From Lathyrus oleraceus (taxonomy: Eukaryota; Streptophyta; Magnoliopsida; Fabales; Fabaceae): DNA of 64,000 nt. The translations under genes were made by a program, and so were the position numbers. The DNA lies in assembly GCF_024323335.1 (NCBI RefSeq), contig NC_066583.1, forward strand, positions 277,037,416 to 277,101,415, in the 5' to 3' direction. Positions 47,221-59,910 of the stretch are shown piece by piece. Position 1 is the first letter of the stretch. Each line of letters starts with the position of its first letter. The notes under the pieces were generated by a model. That model made no database searches. It saw only the letters and a program-made list of their open reading frames with translations, and was not told where the DNA came from.

Positions 47221-48550
47221 TCTATGCTTTTGCTATTTTTCATTTTTTTATGTGTGTTTTGCTTCAGACATCATCGTCATCACGTATTCATATTCATACA
47301 TATAGTATCTGATTGCGATTATGTGTTTAGTCTATCTTATGTGGTTGATCTATATAAAAAAATATATATGTCTTTGAACCTTAGTTTATTATATTATTAA
47401 ATTTTCAAAAAAAAAAAGTTATGAGTTTTGATCAATTTAAAAAGAATTTTAAAATATGTGGATTGATTTAAACACATCTTTTACAATGTAGTGTAAATAA
47501 ATATCATGTCAAAAAATTTGTATCAAATGTGATTGAGATCATTGGTGACTAAAAGAATTTATAGAATTGAATTATTATAAATATTTAAATTTTGAATTTA
47601 AAGAGGTTGGGTTTGTTTGATAGTCCAAGTGATGAAAAAAAAAGAAAAATATGTTTTAAGAATGTCAAAAACTAAAACATCCGAAAAAGTAGTTGGAAAG
47701 TCGACGAAAGACGTTGGAGCAACGAAGAGGTTGTTCGGCGGCCACCCCGCTAGAGCCAACAGGGCTAGAACTACGAATGTGGCAGTCGCTACAACGATGA
47801 TCGATGATAATCGTGTGGCATCAGCTTGTCAATGGCAAGTCCAATCAAGGGTCCTCGATTAGTGGAATTGGTTCCGGGAGTTTACAAGTATCGTGTTTGG
47901 TCGTTCCTATTTGCGGATCTATTCGATAATGGGTCATATTTTCTTCCATTATAGATTTGTTGGGTTTCAGTCATAAATATGTATCACTATCAATACTCTT
48001 AGAAGGACTTGAAGAAAGAAAGAGGGAAAATGGTAATCTTACTAGGGAACTTATAAAGTAACTTATAGAGTTAAATGGTAGAATTTTTTTGAAATTAAAG
48101 GAATTTTGGAAAGCCTTTGGAGATATCTAAATAAACTAGAGAACACTTCTAAACATATTAGATTTGTGTGATTTATATAGAGAGAGTTTGAGAGATTAGT
48201 GAATATTTGGATAGAAAATAATGTTTGTTCTTAAAAATTTATGTGATTATTTACTTGTAACTTTTTTTGTATTCTCTTGTTACAATTACTACAAGTACAG
48301 TGAATCTTAAAGTTTGTTCTTTCCTCTATAATAGATCACTTTATCGAACTAGATAAACGAGTTCTTTGTGTTCTCGTCTTTTATCTTCATCTTTCTTAAT
48401 GTAGATTTACCTGCACTAATGGTAGGTTATTTTGTTGTTTGGGGCAATTTATTTTGATTGTCATTGTTCTTTGTCTCACGCATAGTTACTATCAATAAAA
48501 CTATTATTATTCTTAGATTTCATAGCTTGATATGATTGAACTTTTCAATT
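47221..48550. other. GNOM upstream region, A/T-rich
   Basis: This is the presumed GNOM promoter side followed by A/T-rich DNA. A higher-GC patch at 47690-47880 carries an 81-codon frame with no recognisable domain, which I do not call a gene. Sequence from about 48170 may be the LTR/leader of the copia fragment that follows; I cannot define its ends. Confidence 0.35.
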
Positions 48551-48559
48551 TCAAAATAA

Positions 48560-48830
48560 ATGAACCTATCATGGGGAAAATGTGTTAAATTTACAAGTGA
48601 GCACCATGAGTACTAAAAGAGCTTTTTAAGAGACGACTATTTTGTATTTGGAAAGTGAAGATACAAGAAATATTAACTTTAAAGAAGTGTGTTTAAGCAT
48701 TGAAAGGTGAGACATCAATGCATGCACACCAAACACAAGCAGAGAAGATCGAGATGGTAGAGAAGGCCAAAAACATCATTATTTTATGCCACATGAATAA
48801 AGTTCTAAGGAAAGTTGTCAGAAAGAAACT
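48560..48830 (+). pseudogene. Ty1/copia gag fragment
   Basis: The frame reads LFCIWKVKIQEILTLKK, a stop, then ALKGE...AEKIEMVEKAKNIIILC and KVLRKVVRKK. It parallels the conserved copia gag (UBN2) block with ALKGE, AIILCLGDKVLREV. It carries stops and is cut off at 48831 by another insertion. Confidence 0.6.
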
Positions 48831-49244
48831 TAGGGATGACAATAAGAAAGGTTTGGGAAGAGTATTATAGCACTTGTCCTCATGCCCGAGTTTTGAAAAC
48901 ATCCTCGTACCCGAGCCCATACTCACGTGGGCGCCAATATGTATACCCGTAATTATACTCTATGACTACCTAAGTACTCATACCCGTACCCGTTACCCGC
49001 ATTTTTAGTAAAAATAAATCGAACAATTATAACATATATTATCTTTTTAAGTTTTTAACAACATTAATAAAAATCAAAGATTTTATTGTTGAATTATGAA
49101 ATCAACATACATTTATATTAAAATGCATAGTAGTTTAATAGTGGTATACTTTTTTTTAAATTTTAGACATGTATATGTATATAATAATATAAATAATAAT
49201 ATATAAATATATATTGTGCGGGCATGAGGCGGAGTTGTACTAAG
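48831..49244 (+). mobile_element. Truncated non-autonomous hAT-like element
   Basis: It begins TAGGGATGACAA, close to the TAGGGATGGCAA end of common plant hAT-type non-autonomous elements. It carries the typical CCCGTACCCGTTACCCGC and CCCGAGCCCAT wording and an internal inverted repeat CCTCATGCCCG (48878) / CGGGCATGAGG (49219). The right end is missing where a copia LTR begins. No target duplication can be seen. Confidence 0.4.
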
Positions 49245-49885
49245 TGTTGGGTTTGGGCTCCCTTTCGAAAAACTCAAATATGTTAGCCCATTTGTGTCTC
49301 ACTTATTTTAAGTGGAAAAAGTAAATTTAGGTTTGGGAGAGAGAAAAGAAAGTAGAAACATCAACTTCAAAAGAGAGAAAAGATTAGAGAAATCAATTCT
49401 TGTTTTTTTACAACCAGTCTCATTAAATCGATGATTCTAGATTTGTTAACCGTTGGATCGAGCTCATTTCTGAAGGGACATGTTCCAAAACCCGTGTCTA
49501 TCTTTTACCCATTGGGATCTTCAAAACAAAGTCTGAGATGAGAGATATTGCTTCATAATGAAGCTATAGATTTGAGTACTTTTCAGCTTCTTGTTTCTTA
49601 TTCGTAAGCAGTTTACTTTGTGATTTTGTTGTTGCTAGCACTAGTTTGTGAATGACTTTGAGACTCTCGTTTATCCTTATTTGATTATAGTGTAGCTATT
49701 TATTTGGTTTGGATGACCCATGGTTTTTTACTCACATCGAGGGTTTTCCATGTTAAAGTATCAATGTTCTCTTGTGCCTTTATTTGTTCGATTTGCTACC
49801 ATATATTTGTTGTTCATCCTTATAGGTTATTACAAGTTTATGGAATATTATATCTGATTGTACTGGTTTGTTATTGTGTGTTAAT
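49245..49885 (+). repeat. 5' LTR of degenerate copia element E
   Basis: It begins TGTTGGGTTTGGGC and contains CATCGAGGGTTTTCCATG, a common copia LTR motif. It stops just before CACATCAGAGCTCTTGGTT (49888-49906), a mutated form of the TGGTATCAGAGC site complementary to initiator tRNA-Met. Its length is about 640 bp; the end is placed to within a few bases. Confidence 0.6.
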
Positions 49886-52800
49886 TTCACATCAGAGCTC
49901 TTGGTTAAGGGTTATTTTACTTGTTTGAATAATATAGTCAAATACAAATATGAAGATGATATTGTTGAATGGTTCTAATTACCATTTTATGGAATGGCAA
50001 GATGAAAGACTTACTAATTAGGAAGAAATTGCATTTATTGATTTTTAGTTCCGCAAAGCTGAATTTTGTGTATGATGAAGAATGGGAGTTGAACATCTAC
50101 AGGTATGTGATTTTATTCGAAAATATGTATAAGATAATGTTTATAATCATATTGATAATGAGAAACATGCAAAAACTTTGCGGGAGAAGATAAAGTCTTT
50201 GTATGCCTCTAAATCAGGGAATAATAAATTATTCTTGTTGAATAACTTAATAAGTTTGAAGTATATGGATAAAATTTCTATTTCAGCTCACTTGAGTGAA
50301 TTTCAAGGGCTCATTGATCAGATGTCGGGAATGAGTATCAAATTTGATTATGAGCTTATCGAACTATTTCTATTGTTATATTTACTAGAGTCTTGGGAGA
50401 CGTTTCAAGTTTCTATCACAAGTCCTTTTTCTAAAGGTGTTGTTTCTTTGGAAATAACTAAGGATGGTATTCTTAATGAGGATATGATAAGGAAGACACG
50501 AAGTTCTTGATATCAATCTGATGTGCTTGTTGTTGAAAATAGGGAGATAAGTAAAAAAAAAAAGAACCGAATGGTGGTAGAGAGAATGACAAAAACAAGT
50601 CCAAGCCACGATACAAAAATCTGGAGAAGGTATAAAAAAGGCAAGAAGGGCAAGTCTAAACAAAGATACCATGAAGATCACGATGATGATCGTGTTACTT
50701 CTTCTACTAGTGATGATCTTGTTATTCTTTGTGATCATGAGTCTATTAATATCGTATCAGACGAGAGCATGTGGATAGCTAACAGCGGTGCTACATTGCT
50801 TATTACACCAAGGAAGAAGTTCTTCACATATTATACTTCTAGTGACTTCAGAGTGTTGAAGATGGGTAATGATTGTATATCTAAGGTAATTGGTATTGGT
50901 GATGTTTGCTTGCAAACCAATATGAGAATGTAATTGTTACTTAGACGTATCAAACATGCTCTAGATGTCCACTTTAATTTGATCTCTATGCATATGCTTG
51001 ATGATTGTGGTTATGATAATTACTTTGGTTATGGAAAGTGGAAACTCAACAAAGGTAACTTGGTTGTAGTTTTAGGGGGAGATTTTTAAACTATATTGGA
51101 CAAAAGCTTTTATTTCTAGGGACATTGTGAATGCTATCGACATGGAAGCGTCTTTGTGGCACCAAAGAATTAGTCCTATTAGTGAAAGGGGGATGAATTT
51201 TTGTACAGAAAAGATGTTCTTCTCGTATTAAAGAATGAAGATTTAGAGAAGTGTTCTCATTTCATGGCTGGTAAACAGACTAGAGTATCCTTCAAGATAC
51301 ATCCTCCCTCAAGAAAGTCAAAGTTGCTTCAATTTTGATGTATGCAACCCATTAAAGGTAAAGTCCTTTAGTGGTGCATTATATTTTGTTGCCTTTATTT
51401 ATAATTGTTCTAGGAAACTATGAGTTTATACTTTGAAGAGAAACGACAAAATGTTAGAAAAGTTCAAATAATTTCATGCTTTGGATGAGAGATGGAAATG
51501 CAAGAAGATAAAATGTGTTTGTTGTGACAATGATGGTGAGTATTGTGGACCATTTTATTCCTATTGCAAGTAGCATGGTATTGCACATGAAAAGAATCCT
51601 CTTAAAACTCCTCAACTGAATGGTTTAACAAAGATGATGAATTGAATACTAATTGAGAGAGCTATGTGTATGCTCTCTGAAGCTAAGTTTCCCAATAACT
51701 ACCGGAGTGAGGCATTTTAACAGCGGTGCATGTTCTTAATCTCACTCATATTATTGCTTTGAACAATGAAGTTCCAGACAAATTTTAGTTTGGAAAGATT
51801 GTCAAGTATGATTATTTGAGAGTCTTTGGTTGTAATACTTTTGTGCATATCCTAAAGGATGAAATATCCAAGTTAGATGCAATATCAAAATAATGTATCT
51901 TTATCCGTTATAGGAAATATGAGTTTAGTTACAGGTAGTATGATACTATAGAGAATACATTTATCACAAGTTGTGATGTGGTGTTCATGGAAGACCAAAC
52001 TATTGAAGACAATGATAAGGTGGAGAATACACTCAAGAAATATATAAGTTTGTCTAATATTGATCTAGTTCAGTTACCTATTCATGATTTGGATACTATT
52101 AGTGGTGGTGATCAAAATGGTGAGCCACATGATTATGTTTATCATTAAAAAATTGGAGACGGGATCAATATTCCAACTAATAATGATGAAGAGTAGAATA
52201 ATATATCACATTATAATAGTTTTGGTGAAGCTCCATAATCATATCAAGTTCAACTTAGGAGGTCTAATAGACAGAGACAACCTTCTACAAGGTATAATTA
52301 TAATGAGTATGTGATCTTGACTGATGAGGATGAATCTGAGTGTTTTTAAGAGGCCATGGAAAGTGTTGAAAATCAAAAGTGGTTGTATTTAATGTATGAT
52401 GAGATGAAATCATTGCATGATAATCACACTTACGATTTAGTGAAGTTGTCTGAAAGCAAAAGGATTTTGAAAAACAGGTGAATTTATAGAGTTAAACATA
52501 CGAGTAACTCTAAGTCTCCAAGGTATAAAGTCAGATTAATTGTGAAAGGTTTTCTTCAAATAAAACTTGTTGATTTTAATGATATTTTCTCACATGTTGT
52601 ATAAATGTCATTAATCAGAACTGTGTTGAGTTTGGTTGTTACTCTTGATTTAGAGGTTGAGTGAATGAATGTGAAAACAAATTTTCTTCATAGTGATTTG
52701 GAGGAAGAGATCTACATGAAACAACCTTGTGGTTCTCAAGTTAAAGGAAAATAATATAATGTGTGTAGATTGAAAAAAAAATTATATGAGTTGAAGCAAG

Positions 52801-53439
52801 CTCCAAGACAATGATAAGAGAAGTTTGAGTATGTTATGTGTGATCAAGGATAGCAGAAGACTATTTCAGATCATTGCCTTTTTGTAAAAATAATTTCTAA
52901 CAATGACTTCATTATCTTGTTATATTTTGATGATATGATTATTGTATGGAAACATATTTCTAACATTGATTAGTTAACAAAGCTATTGTGCGAGTCATTT
53001 CCCATTAAAGATATGGGAGCAACTAAACAAATTATTGACATTAGAATCATATGCGACAGAAAGGAGAAGAAACTTTGGATGTTACAAAAACTATATCGAA
53101 AGAGTGTTGCAAAGATTCCAAATGGAAAGTTCTAAGGCGGTGAGCACTTTTCTTGCTACTCATTTCAAGTTGAGTTTTAATCAAAGTCTTTCAAGTGAAG
53201 ATGAAACATTTGATATGAAATGTGTTCCTTATGTGTCTGTTGCAGGTAGTTTGATGTATGCAATGGTGTGTATAAGGCCATATATAATACATGTTGTTAA
53301 TACACTCAATAGATTTTTGCCAAATCTAGATAAAAAGCAATGAAATATTGTAAAATGGGTTTTAAGATATATTTGTGCTGCTTCTTGTGTGAGGCTTTGC
53401 TTTGGAGGAGATAACCCTACTCTAAAAGGGTACTCTAAC
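49886..53439 (+). pseudogene. Degenerate Ty1/copia polyprotein (element E)
   Basis: Pieces in shifting frames cover gag (DLLIRKKLHLLIFSSAKLNF at 49997; SLYASKSGNNKLFLLNNL at 50196), protease (SMWIANSGATLLITPRKKFF, about 50766), integrase scraps (GMNFLYRKDV onward; ERAMCMLSEAKFPNNY) and RT (RYKVRLIVKGFLQ; EEIYMKQPCGSQVKG; LYFDDMII). The protease active-site Asp is replaced by Asn (NSGA) and the CCHC knuckle between gag and protease is missing. Dozens of stops and indels show long decay. At 53439 it is cut by LTR D inside the RNase H region (RLCFGGDNPTL), so the 3' end lies beyond the window. Confidence 0.85.
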
Positions 53440-53470
53440 TGTCATACCCCAAAAATTACCCATCATTTTT

Positions 53471-53610
53471 CCTAAAAAAAAAAAAAAAAAAAAAAAAACG
53501 AAAAAAAAAACGAAAAAAAAAAAAAAAAAGAGAATTTTTTTTTAATTAATTAATTAATTAATTAATTAATTAATTAAATAATTAAAATAAATAAATAAAT
53601 AAAATATAAC
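53471..53610. repeat. Poly-A and TTAA simple repeats
   Basis: A run of A interrupted by CG dinucleotides is followed by about ten TTAA units and then AAAT units. The exact length is prone to sequencing and assembly error. Confidence 0.95.
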
Positions 53611-53667
53611 AAATTATTTTGGACTTGGGTCTCCCTCATTCCAAGCCCATTACCCACGAAATTAGTC

Positions 53668-53675
53668 TATAAATA
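53668..53675 (+). promoter_or_regulatory. TATA box of LTR D
   Basis: TATAAATA in the LTR, matched by the same motif in the solo copy. Confidence 0.5.
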
Positions 53676-55879
53676 CTGAAGTTTCAGTAGGGGAGTTACA
53701 CTTGGAGTTTACACTGGGAGATTTACTGGAGAAAGAAGGAAGAGAAGCAAAACACTCTGAGGTTTCCTTGGAACAAAACCTTGAGGAAAAAGAAAGAGAG
53801 AGAACAGAGAAGGACGGATAGAAACTTTGGCATAGGAACCCTGCCTACCCGGAGAATTCAGAGTAAAGAAACCCTGAAGGCAGCCCATCCGCACCGAAGC
53901 CATCGCCGTCCAATTCCCGCTGCCTAACTTATTCCGATACTACAAGTGGTCAATCCCTTCAACCTTAAATTGGCAAACAGGTTTGCGTATCTCTATTGTT
54001 TATACTTTCAATTGGCCATATCTACATATATAATGCATCATGATTAAATGTTGATATATAATTTGCTTTCGTATGGGAATTTAAATATGCCTGAATACCC
54101 TGAATGTTTGACCATGTTATTCCTGTGATAAAATGCCATAAAATTCAAAGTTCCTAACATGGGGCTGTTTTCAAATTCAAAATCCGTGGCCTTCGCTAGG
54201 CGAGGCAGAGGCGAACGAGACAGTACCTGATTCTTCTAGTCTGTTTTTTTTATGTTTTTATCATAGCCATGCATTATTTATCCTATCCTATTTATTGTTG
54301 TGATATTTCTCCGGTGTAATCTTCGATTGCACCCTGATTTGGTGTTCTGACATGTTTCTTTTTTTTTGAGTTTCGTAAAGGTTCACATATCCCAGGAAAA
54401 GGTTATTGGCTAGGTATTCCACTTTATTTGTGGGATACCCTTGTGGAGTTTCACCCTAAATTAATTTTTAATGTATTAATTTCTAATGTATTAATTTTTT
54501 AATATATTATTTTTAATAATTTTAATGTGGAGACCTTGGGTCGGTATAACTCTTAATTGCTGGCTCACAACTTAAAACATTTTTTTTGCACCTCACACCT
54601 TTCAAAATGCCTTTAGAAAATCACCACTTGGTATTGTAGCACCTCAAATTTGCACCTATCATTATGCATACATATTAGGTCATAGCATATCATGATCCAT
54701 TGCATATCATTTGCATTGTCCCCAGTTGCCTCAAGAGCAAGCAATCAAGAATTAGGTCAAACTAATCTCCTGATCAGTCAACCAAGCAAGCAAGGGAATT
54801 TCTGATTGAATCAAGGCCTTGAGGTTTGTCCAACAAGTTCACATGGCTTGGAGGTCTATTTGAAGTGTTCAAGTCAAGGGCTGAGGGCTCAGAGGTCAGC
54901 AGTTCATATACAGACAGTCAAAAACCCTAAAAAAAGTCAACTGTCAGTCAAAGCAGTGGATGGTGGTCATTCTTGTGGAATTTGGGCACCATGATCAATA
55001 ATCAAGAGTTCATACAACTTGGGACATCATTTGAAGTCAAGTTCTCAAGGAATTAGGGTTTGGAAGTCATCAGTCAATGCACAATCAGTCAGAAACCCTA
55101 AAAGTCAACTGTTGGTCAACTGTCCATTTAATCAGTGATTTGATGATTGGAATTGGTTTGTAAGAGTTCATTCATGTCCAAATAGTCATCATATACCATG
55201 CCAAACACCACCATGGAAGAATTTGAAGCCAGATCATGAATTTCCCAAAATAGAAACTGGGCCTGTAACTGAAACCTGCCATAAATGGAAAGTCTTGATC
55301 CTCAAACTTACATCTTGATACAAGCCTCAAATGAATTTTTGCCCAACATGAAAGTTGAAGATCTTGTTCTCCCATTTCCAAAAAGTCCTAGAACTCTCAA
55401 TTCCCATGTGTGGTTGGCAAGTTATGATCGAATCGATTTCAGAAAATCTTGAACTTCAAAGGGCCATATCTCCCAAACCGTTTGGCCAATTTTGGTGGGG
55501 TTTTTTCCTACAAGTCACATTTGATCCCCTCTTTCCAAAAATATAAATTTCATGAGCCAAAACTTCACCAATCAAAATGGCAAATTTTGACTTTTTTCAT
55601 TTAAATGTGAGTTTGACCAAGAGTTGACTTTTTGACTCAAACATTTTTTCAACATTTGGCCAATTGGAACAGCTCATAAATGTCATTTAGAAGGTGTTTG
55701 CAAAGTCAAAATATGCAGCACATGTGGATATTGCTTGGTTGCTTGAATTGTAAGAAAAGTACCATTTAACCATACTTGCACCATACTTGTCCATGCCTTG
55801 CCTTGTACCTCAAAAGGACAGCAATTATGCAGCAATTTTTCTGTCAATTGAACACATCTTAGCAACCTAAAATCTCAGA

Positions 55880-57560
55880 AAAGAAAGCCATGCTTGCTCA
55901 CTTGAATTTTGGGACAAAAGGACAAAAGCAACCACATCCATCCATACCTCCACACTATACTTTGTACTATGGCAGCAGAAAATCATGGATGCACAATGCC
56001 CTCACCTTGCTATTTGCTGTCCAAACAAGAAGAACAACCATACCTCTTGCAACTTTGCCTTGCACCACTCACACATTGCAGTTTTTCTGTCCATGTTTTT
56101 CTGTCAAAACCACACAGTAACAGCATGGCTTTCCACCTCTTTTTCCTGTCATGAGTAACAGATGGCAGCAAAAAGAACCAGAGAAAATTCATTCATTTGG
56201 CACTTGGCAAAAAGGGGAGGATCCTGTTAAAAATAGGAGCACCATACTGCAGCAGAAAAGGGGGCTTTGGCAATTGCTTCTCAAAAACCTTGCCACAAGC
56301 AGCATACCAAAAAACAACCTTCACTCACTCCCTCATTTTCAACCTTGCCTTGCCTTCACAATCCTGTCACCATTTTGAAAGTAGCAGCTTACCACAACAA
56401 CTTCACTCATTTTTTTTCCAACATGATCCTTGCTTACTATTGGCATGTGATTTTTCTGTCAAAAACATAACAAGAGGCATCCATCAAAATAGATTGGCAT
56501 TTCATTTTTTCCATTCTGCTGAGAACCACTAGGAACCATACCCTGCAGCAGAAGAAAAGCATGGCATTTTGATCTTTGTGAAGAAAGGAGCAGATCAACC
56601 AATCTTTCATTTCACCTTGCTCTCACTTGGCTTTGGCATTCTTCAAACTGGCTGTCAACAAAAACTTGGCTATGACCTAACATCAGACCCCCCCCCCCCT
56701 CATTTTCTGTCATGAGCCAACCGAAACCAACATGAGAGGACCTAACCTCATTCACTCATGCTGAACCTGAGTAGCATTCTCAAACCAGTTTGCTTTGCCT
56801 ATTCAAAAACTGTCTTGCCAATACAACCACCTTGCCCTTGCCTTGCATTTTCTGCCCAAGTTTCCAAGTAATTCAAACCTAGCATACCACAAAAAGAACC
56901 TTCACTGAACTTCCAACCAGAAAATCCTTGGCCATTTCTTCACAAACCTGCCACAAACCAAGACCAACTACAGACACCCTTGGCCATTCCTCAAAATACC
57001 TGCTAACTGCCCTTGCCTTGGCCTTGGCATCTCATTTCTTCTGCCTAAAACAAAGCAGCACCAAGATCCTACAGTACACCCTTATCTTGCATCTCATTTC
57101 TCCTGTCCCAAGGCAAAGCAACCACCCTACACTAAAACCACAAACCTTTGGCATTTTTCTCTTCTAAATTCCCTGTCACAACACTGCAGCAGAAGGGAGG
57201 AAACCTTAGCAAATGCTCAAACCATACCCTCCATTATTTCTTGCCATGGCAGCCTACCCCAACCAACTCGACCTAGCCTTGCCAATGCAACCAAATGCAT
57301 ACACTCCATCACCCTAAGACTGCATCAACTCACTTGGCCATTTGCATCATTTTCTGTCATACACACACCAATAGAACAAACTCACCATTTGCAAAAACTC
57401 ACTTTCTACTCAAAAATCCAAATTTTCAAAAATCATATTTTCCTCAAGTCCCTTGCAAACCATCCATTCAAACACCTTCCATATAACATGTAGAAGCTAC
57501 TATAGGCAGAAAATCCCATCTGTAATCATTAAATCATCATATCCAAATCTCAAGTTTTCA
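55880..57560. repeat. C/A/T-rich, G-poor compositional island in LTR of C
   Basis: Words such as CCTTGCCTTG, CATTTTCTGTC, TTGGCATT and CAACCA recur throughout on the plus strand with few G runs, plus a 12-14 bp C run near 56690. ORFs of 60-110 codons here come from biased composition; none shows a domain. B's LTR lacks most of this segment. Confidence 0.6.
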
Positions 57561-58140
57561 CACTTGCAACTTGAATTGGCTAGAACAGTTGAGGAGGTTT
57601 TAAGGCAAACTCTCAAAGGCATTACATTCCTGGAGCATCAAAGGAGCTAAAGGGATCATCTAGCATCATTAAAAGCACCTCTAACATCACATTCAACATT
57701 GCCCTGTTCAGGTTAGCAACTTGCTTTCGAAATGCTTGATAGAATGGTTTTCATGACTTAATGTGTGAATGAGAAATGCTATATTCAACCCCCTGAACAT
57801 GATTGAATGCCTATTTTTATCCAATTTTGCTCGTGTGTGGTTTTGAGTTTTGCTGCTAGGGAGTTAGGGTTTCTGTGTTCACCATGATGTATCTTTGTGC
57901 ACAGTGCACCATTTTGAAATTCATGACCATGGTTGTTTTAAGCACATGAAATAGATGAACATTGGTTTTTATTTCATTTGATTTCGTTCACTATAGAGGA
58001 AGATATATGCTGCTAAAGATTGAAAAATATATTTGATTGTGGAGATGGAGATGATGCCAGGGCGCGCGCATTTCAGATTTTAATTTATTTGTTTTGTTTA
58101 TCTTGACTTGGAAGCAAGCTTGTGTCACCAAGTGACTCAC

Positions 58141-58205
58141 AGCCCAGTGGTGGGCGCGTTGAGTTGAATTGCCAAGGGGAGGGGTTCGAATCCCACCTCC
58201 CCCAT
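58141..58205 (+). promoter_or_regulatory. tRNA-promoter-like / SINE-head-like module in LTR of C
   Basis: CAGCCCAGTGGTGGGCGCG is followed 25 bases later by GGTTCGAATCC (58183-58193), a perfect pol III B-box, within a T-arm-like GGGGTTCGAATCCC. It could be a tRNA-derived SINE head captured in the LTR, or a conserved LTR part (compare 34215-34268). Confidence 0.45.
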
Positions 58206-59720
58206 TTGTGTTTTTCCTTTTAAGAAAGGTGCATTTTTTATGTTTTATTTTAAACTTCCATTTTGATTTTCATTTTGATTTTTATTTTATTTAACATGGA
58301 ATAAATATGTGAACATGAAAATGCCAAAAAACATGAATGTTTGACTTTGTTGACTTTTTAGACCATTTTGTGAATTTATCCCGATTTTATGAGTTCTATT
58401 GATTAAATGTCATCGTGTGCGTTTCACGTGTTTATTTTGATCTTTCAGACCTGGGATTTTCGTGTGAAATCAATTTAGGGTAGGAACATGTCCCCTTAAA
58501 CACTTAGGATTTTTTTTCACACAGTTCTCGATTTAATTCTGACAAAGTCCCGATTAAATGTTTTGACCTCCTAAACTTGTCCAAGTGAGATGGAATTTGA
58601 CATACTTACCATGCTGTGGGTCGTGTTTGGTCTTGATTTGTTTGGTGATCTTTGGAAAATGTTTAGTTTGCTTTGAGATAAGTCTTGCTGTTGACTTCTG
58701 TGAGCTTCTGATTGCCATGTTTTGACCTAATCTGGTCATGAAATAATGTTAGTGATTGATATGAATGTAAACCCAATTGGTTTTGTTTCCTAATGGTTTG
58801 AATATGATTTTGGATACTTGACCCTTGCTGTCTTGACTTTCTCATTCACTTTTGACCCTAGGCTTGCCCTAGTGGTCCTGCTACTCACCTTTGAGTTTGT
58901 GATTTCAGGTTGACCATCAAATGGCCATTGAGACCAATTCTTTTGACTGAGCTTGATTAAGTATCATTGTCTAACCTATTTGTTTTGTAGGTGGCTTGGC
59001 CCACGTGCCCTAAGCCTTGTGCTTTGCACATCCATGTGCCTCCAATTAACTGTTGGTGTCTGTTTCTGTTTGTTTTGTTTGAAGTTGCATACTAACATCT
59101 GCTTGACTGTTTCAGGTGCTTTAGTTGCTTAGTTCCTTGTGAACTTTTTGCTTTGCTTTGCTTGTATAAGCAATTTGCATTGAGGTATGTCTCCTTTACT
59201 TCATGTAGTCTGGAAGACCTGGCCTGTTACTTGGCCAGGCAACTGTCTGAAGCCCTCCTTAAGAGGCAATGTTTGTGGATGTTTAACTTTGTCCTTGCAT
59301 AGAGTCAAAGACCTCCTAAGTGAAGAGGCAATTGGTGGAAGGTAGGGATATGCAATCTATCCCCCACTATTCAGTGTGTCATCTGCCTGGCTCACACCAC
59401 TGTGTTGATGCATTGCAGATACAAACCCAAGATCTTGTACAACTGTACAGTTGAGTCAGTTTTAATGTGTAGAAGGGTTCCCACTTTCTGAACCCACACA
59501 TTCTTGTCTTGAGCTCTCCCAGGCCAGGGATAAGAGCTATGAGGTCTCATCCTCACTTCATCCTTTCATCTGCTTCACCTTAGCCCCTCAATGGCAAGGT
59601 TAAGAGCAACATTCACCCAGTTCCAGAGGTTTGTTTGTTGAGGTTGATATGACCCCTTGACTAAAACCTAACCCTTGTTTGAGCCACTTGTTTGTGTATA
59701 GCGTGTGCTATCTGTGCTTG

Positions 59721-59910
59721 TAGGATAGTTTGACTTGCTTCCTGTGCAAGTTAGGATAGTTTGACTTGCTTCCTGTGCAAGTTAGGATAGTTTGACTTGC
59801 TTCCTGTGCAAGTTAGGATTAGTTTAGACTTGCTTCCTGTGCAAGTTAGGTTTTGCTTGGCTTGCTTCCTGTGCAAGTTAAGTGTGTGTGGCTTGCTTCC
59901 TGTGTGAGCC
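59721..59910. repeat. 31-bp tandem repeat in LTR of C
   Basis: TAGGATAGTTTGACTTGCTT units start at 59721, 59752 and 59783, followed by three diverged copies that keep GACTTGCTTCCTGTGCAAGT. Confidence 0.93.

Larger units (their letters stand above)
53440..54634 (+). mobile_element. Family D LTR fragment interrupted by element C
   Basis: It starts TGTCATACCCC inside the copia RNase H and matches the solo LTR at 20880-18876 read on the minus strand. Shared blocks include GCTAGGCGAGGCAGAGGCG, the CATATCCCAGGAAAAGG region and the end TTAGAAAATCACCACTTGG. It breaks off at 54634 where element C begins; the rest should lie right of C. TATA box at 53668-53675. Confidence 0.85.

Noticed and set aside
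47617..47862. 81-codon plus-strand ORF upstream of GNOM
   Set aside because: Basic, low-complexity start, no recognisable domain, no start context or neighbour that supports a gene.
55890..57650. Cluster of 60-111 codon plus-strand ORFs
   Set aside because: They lie in a C/A/T-rich LTR segment where stop codons are rare by composition; all frames are open in turn.
58141..58205. Complete tRNA gene
   Set aside because: A T-arm and B-box are present but no acceptor stem, D-arm or anticodon arm can be folded; kept only as a promoter-like module.
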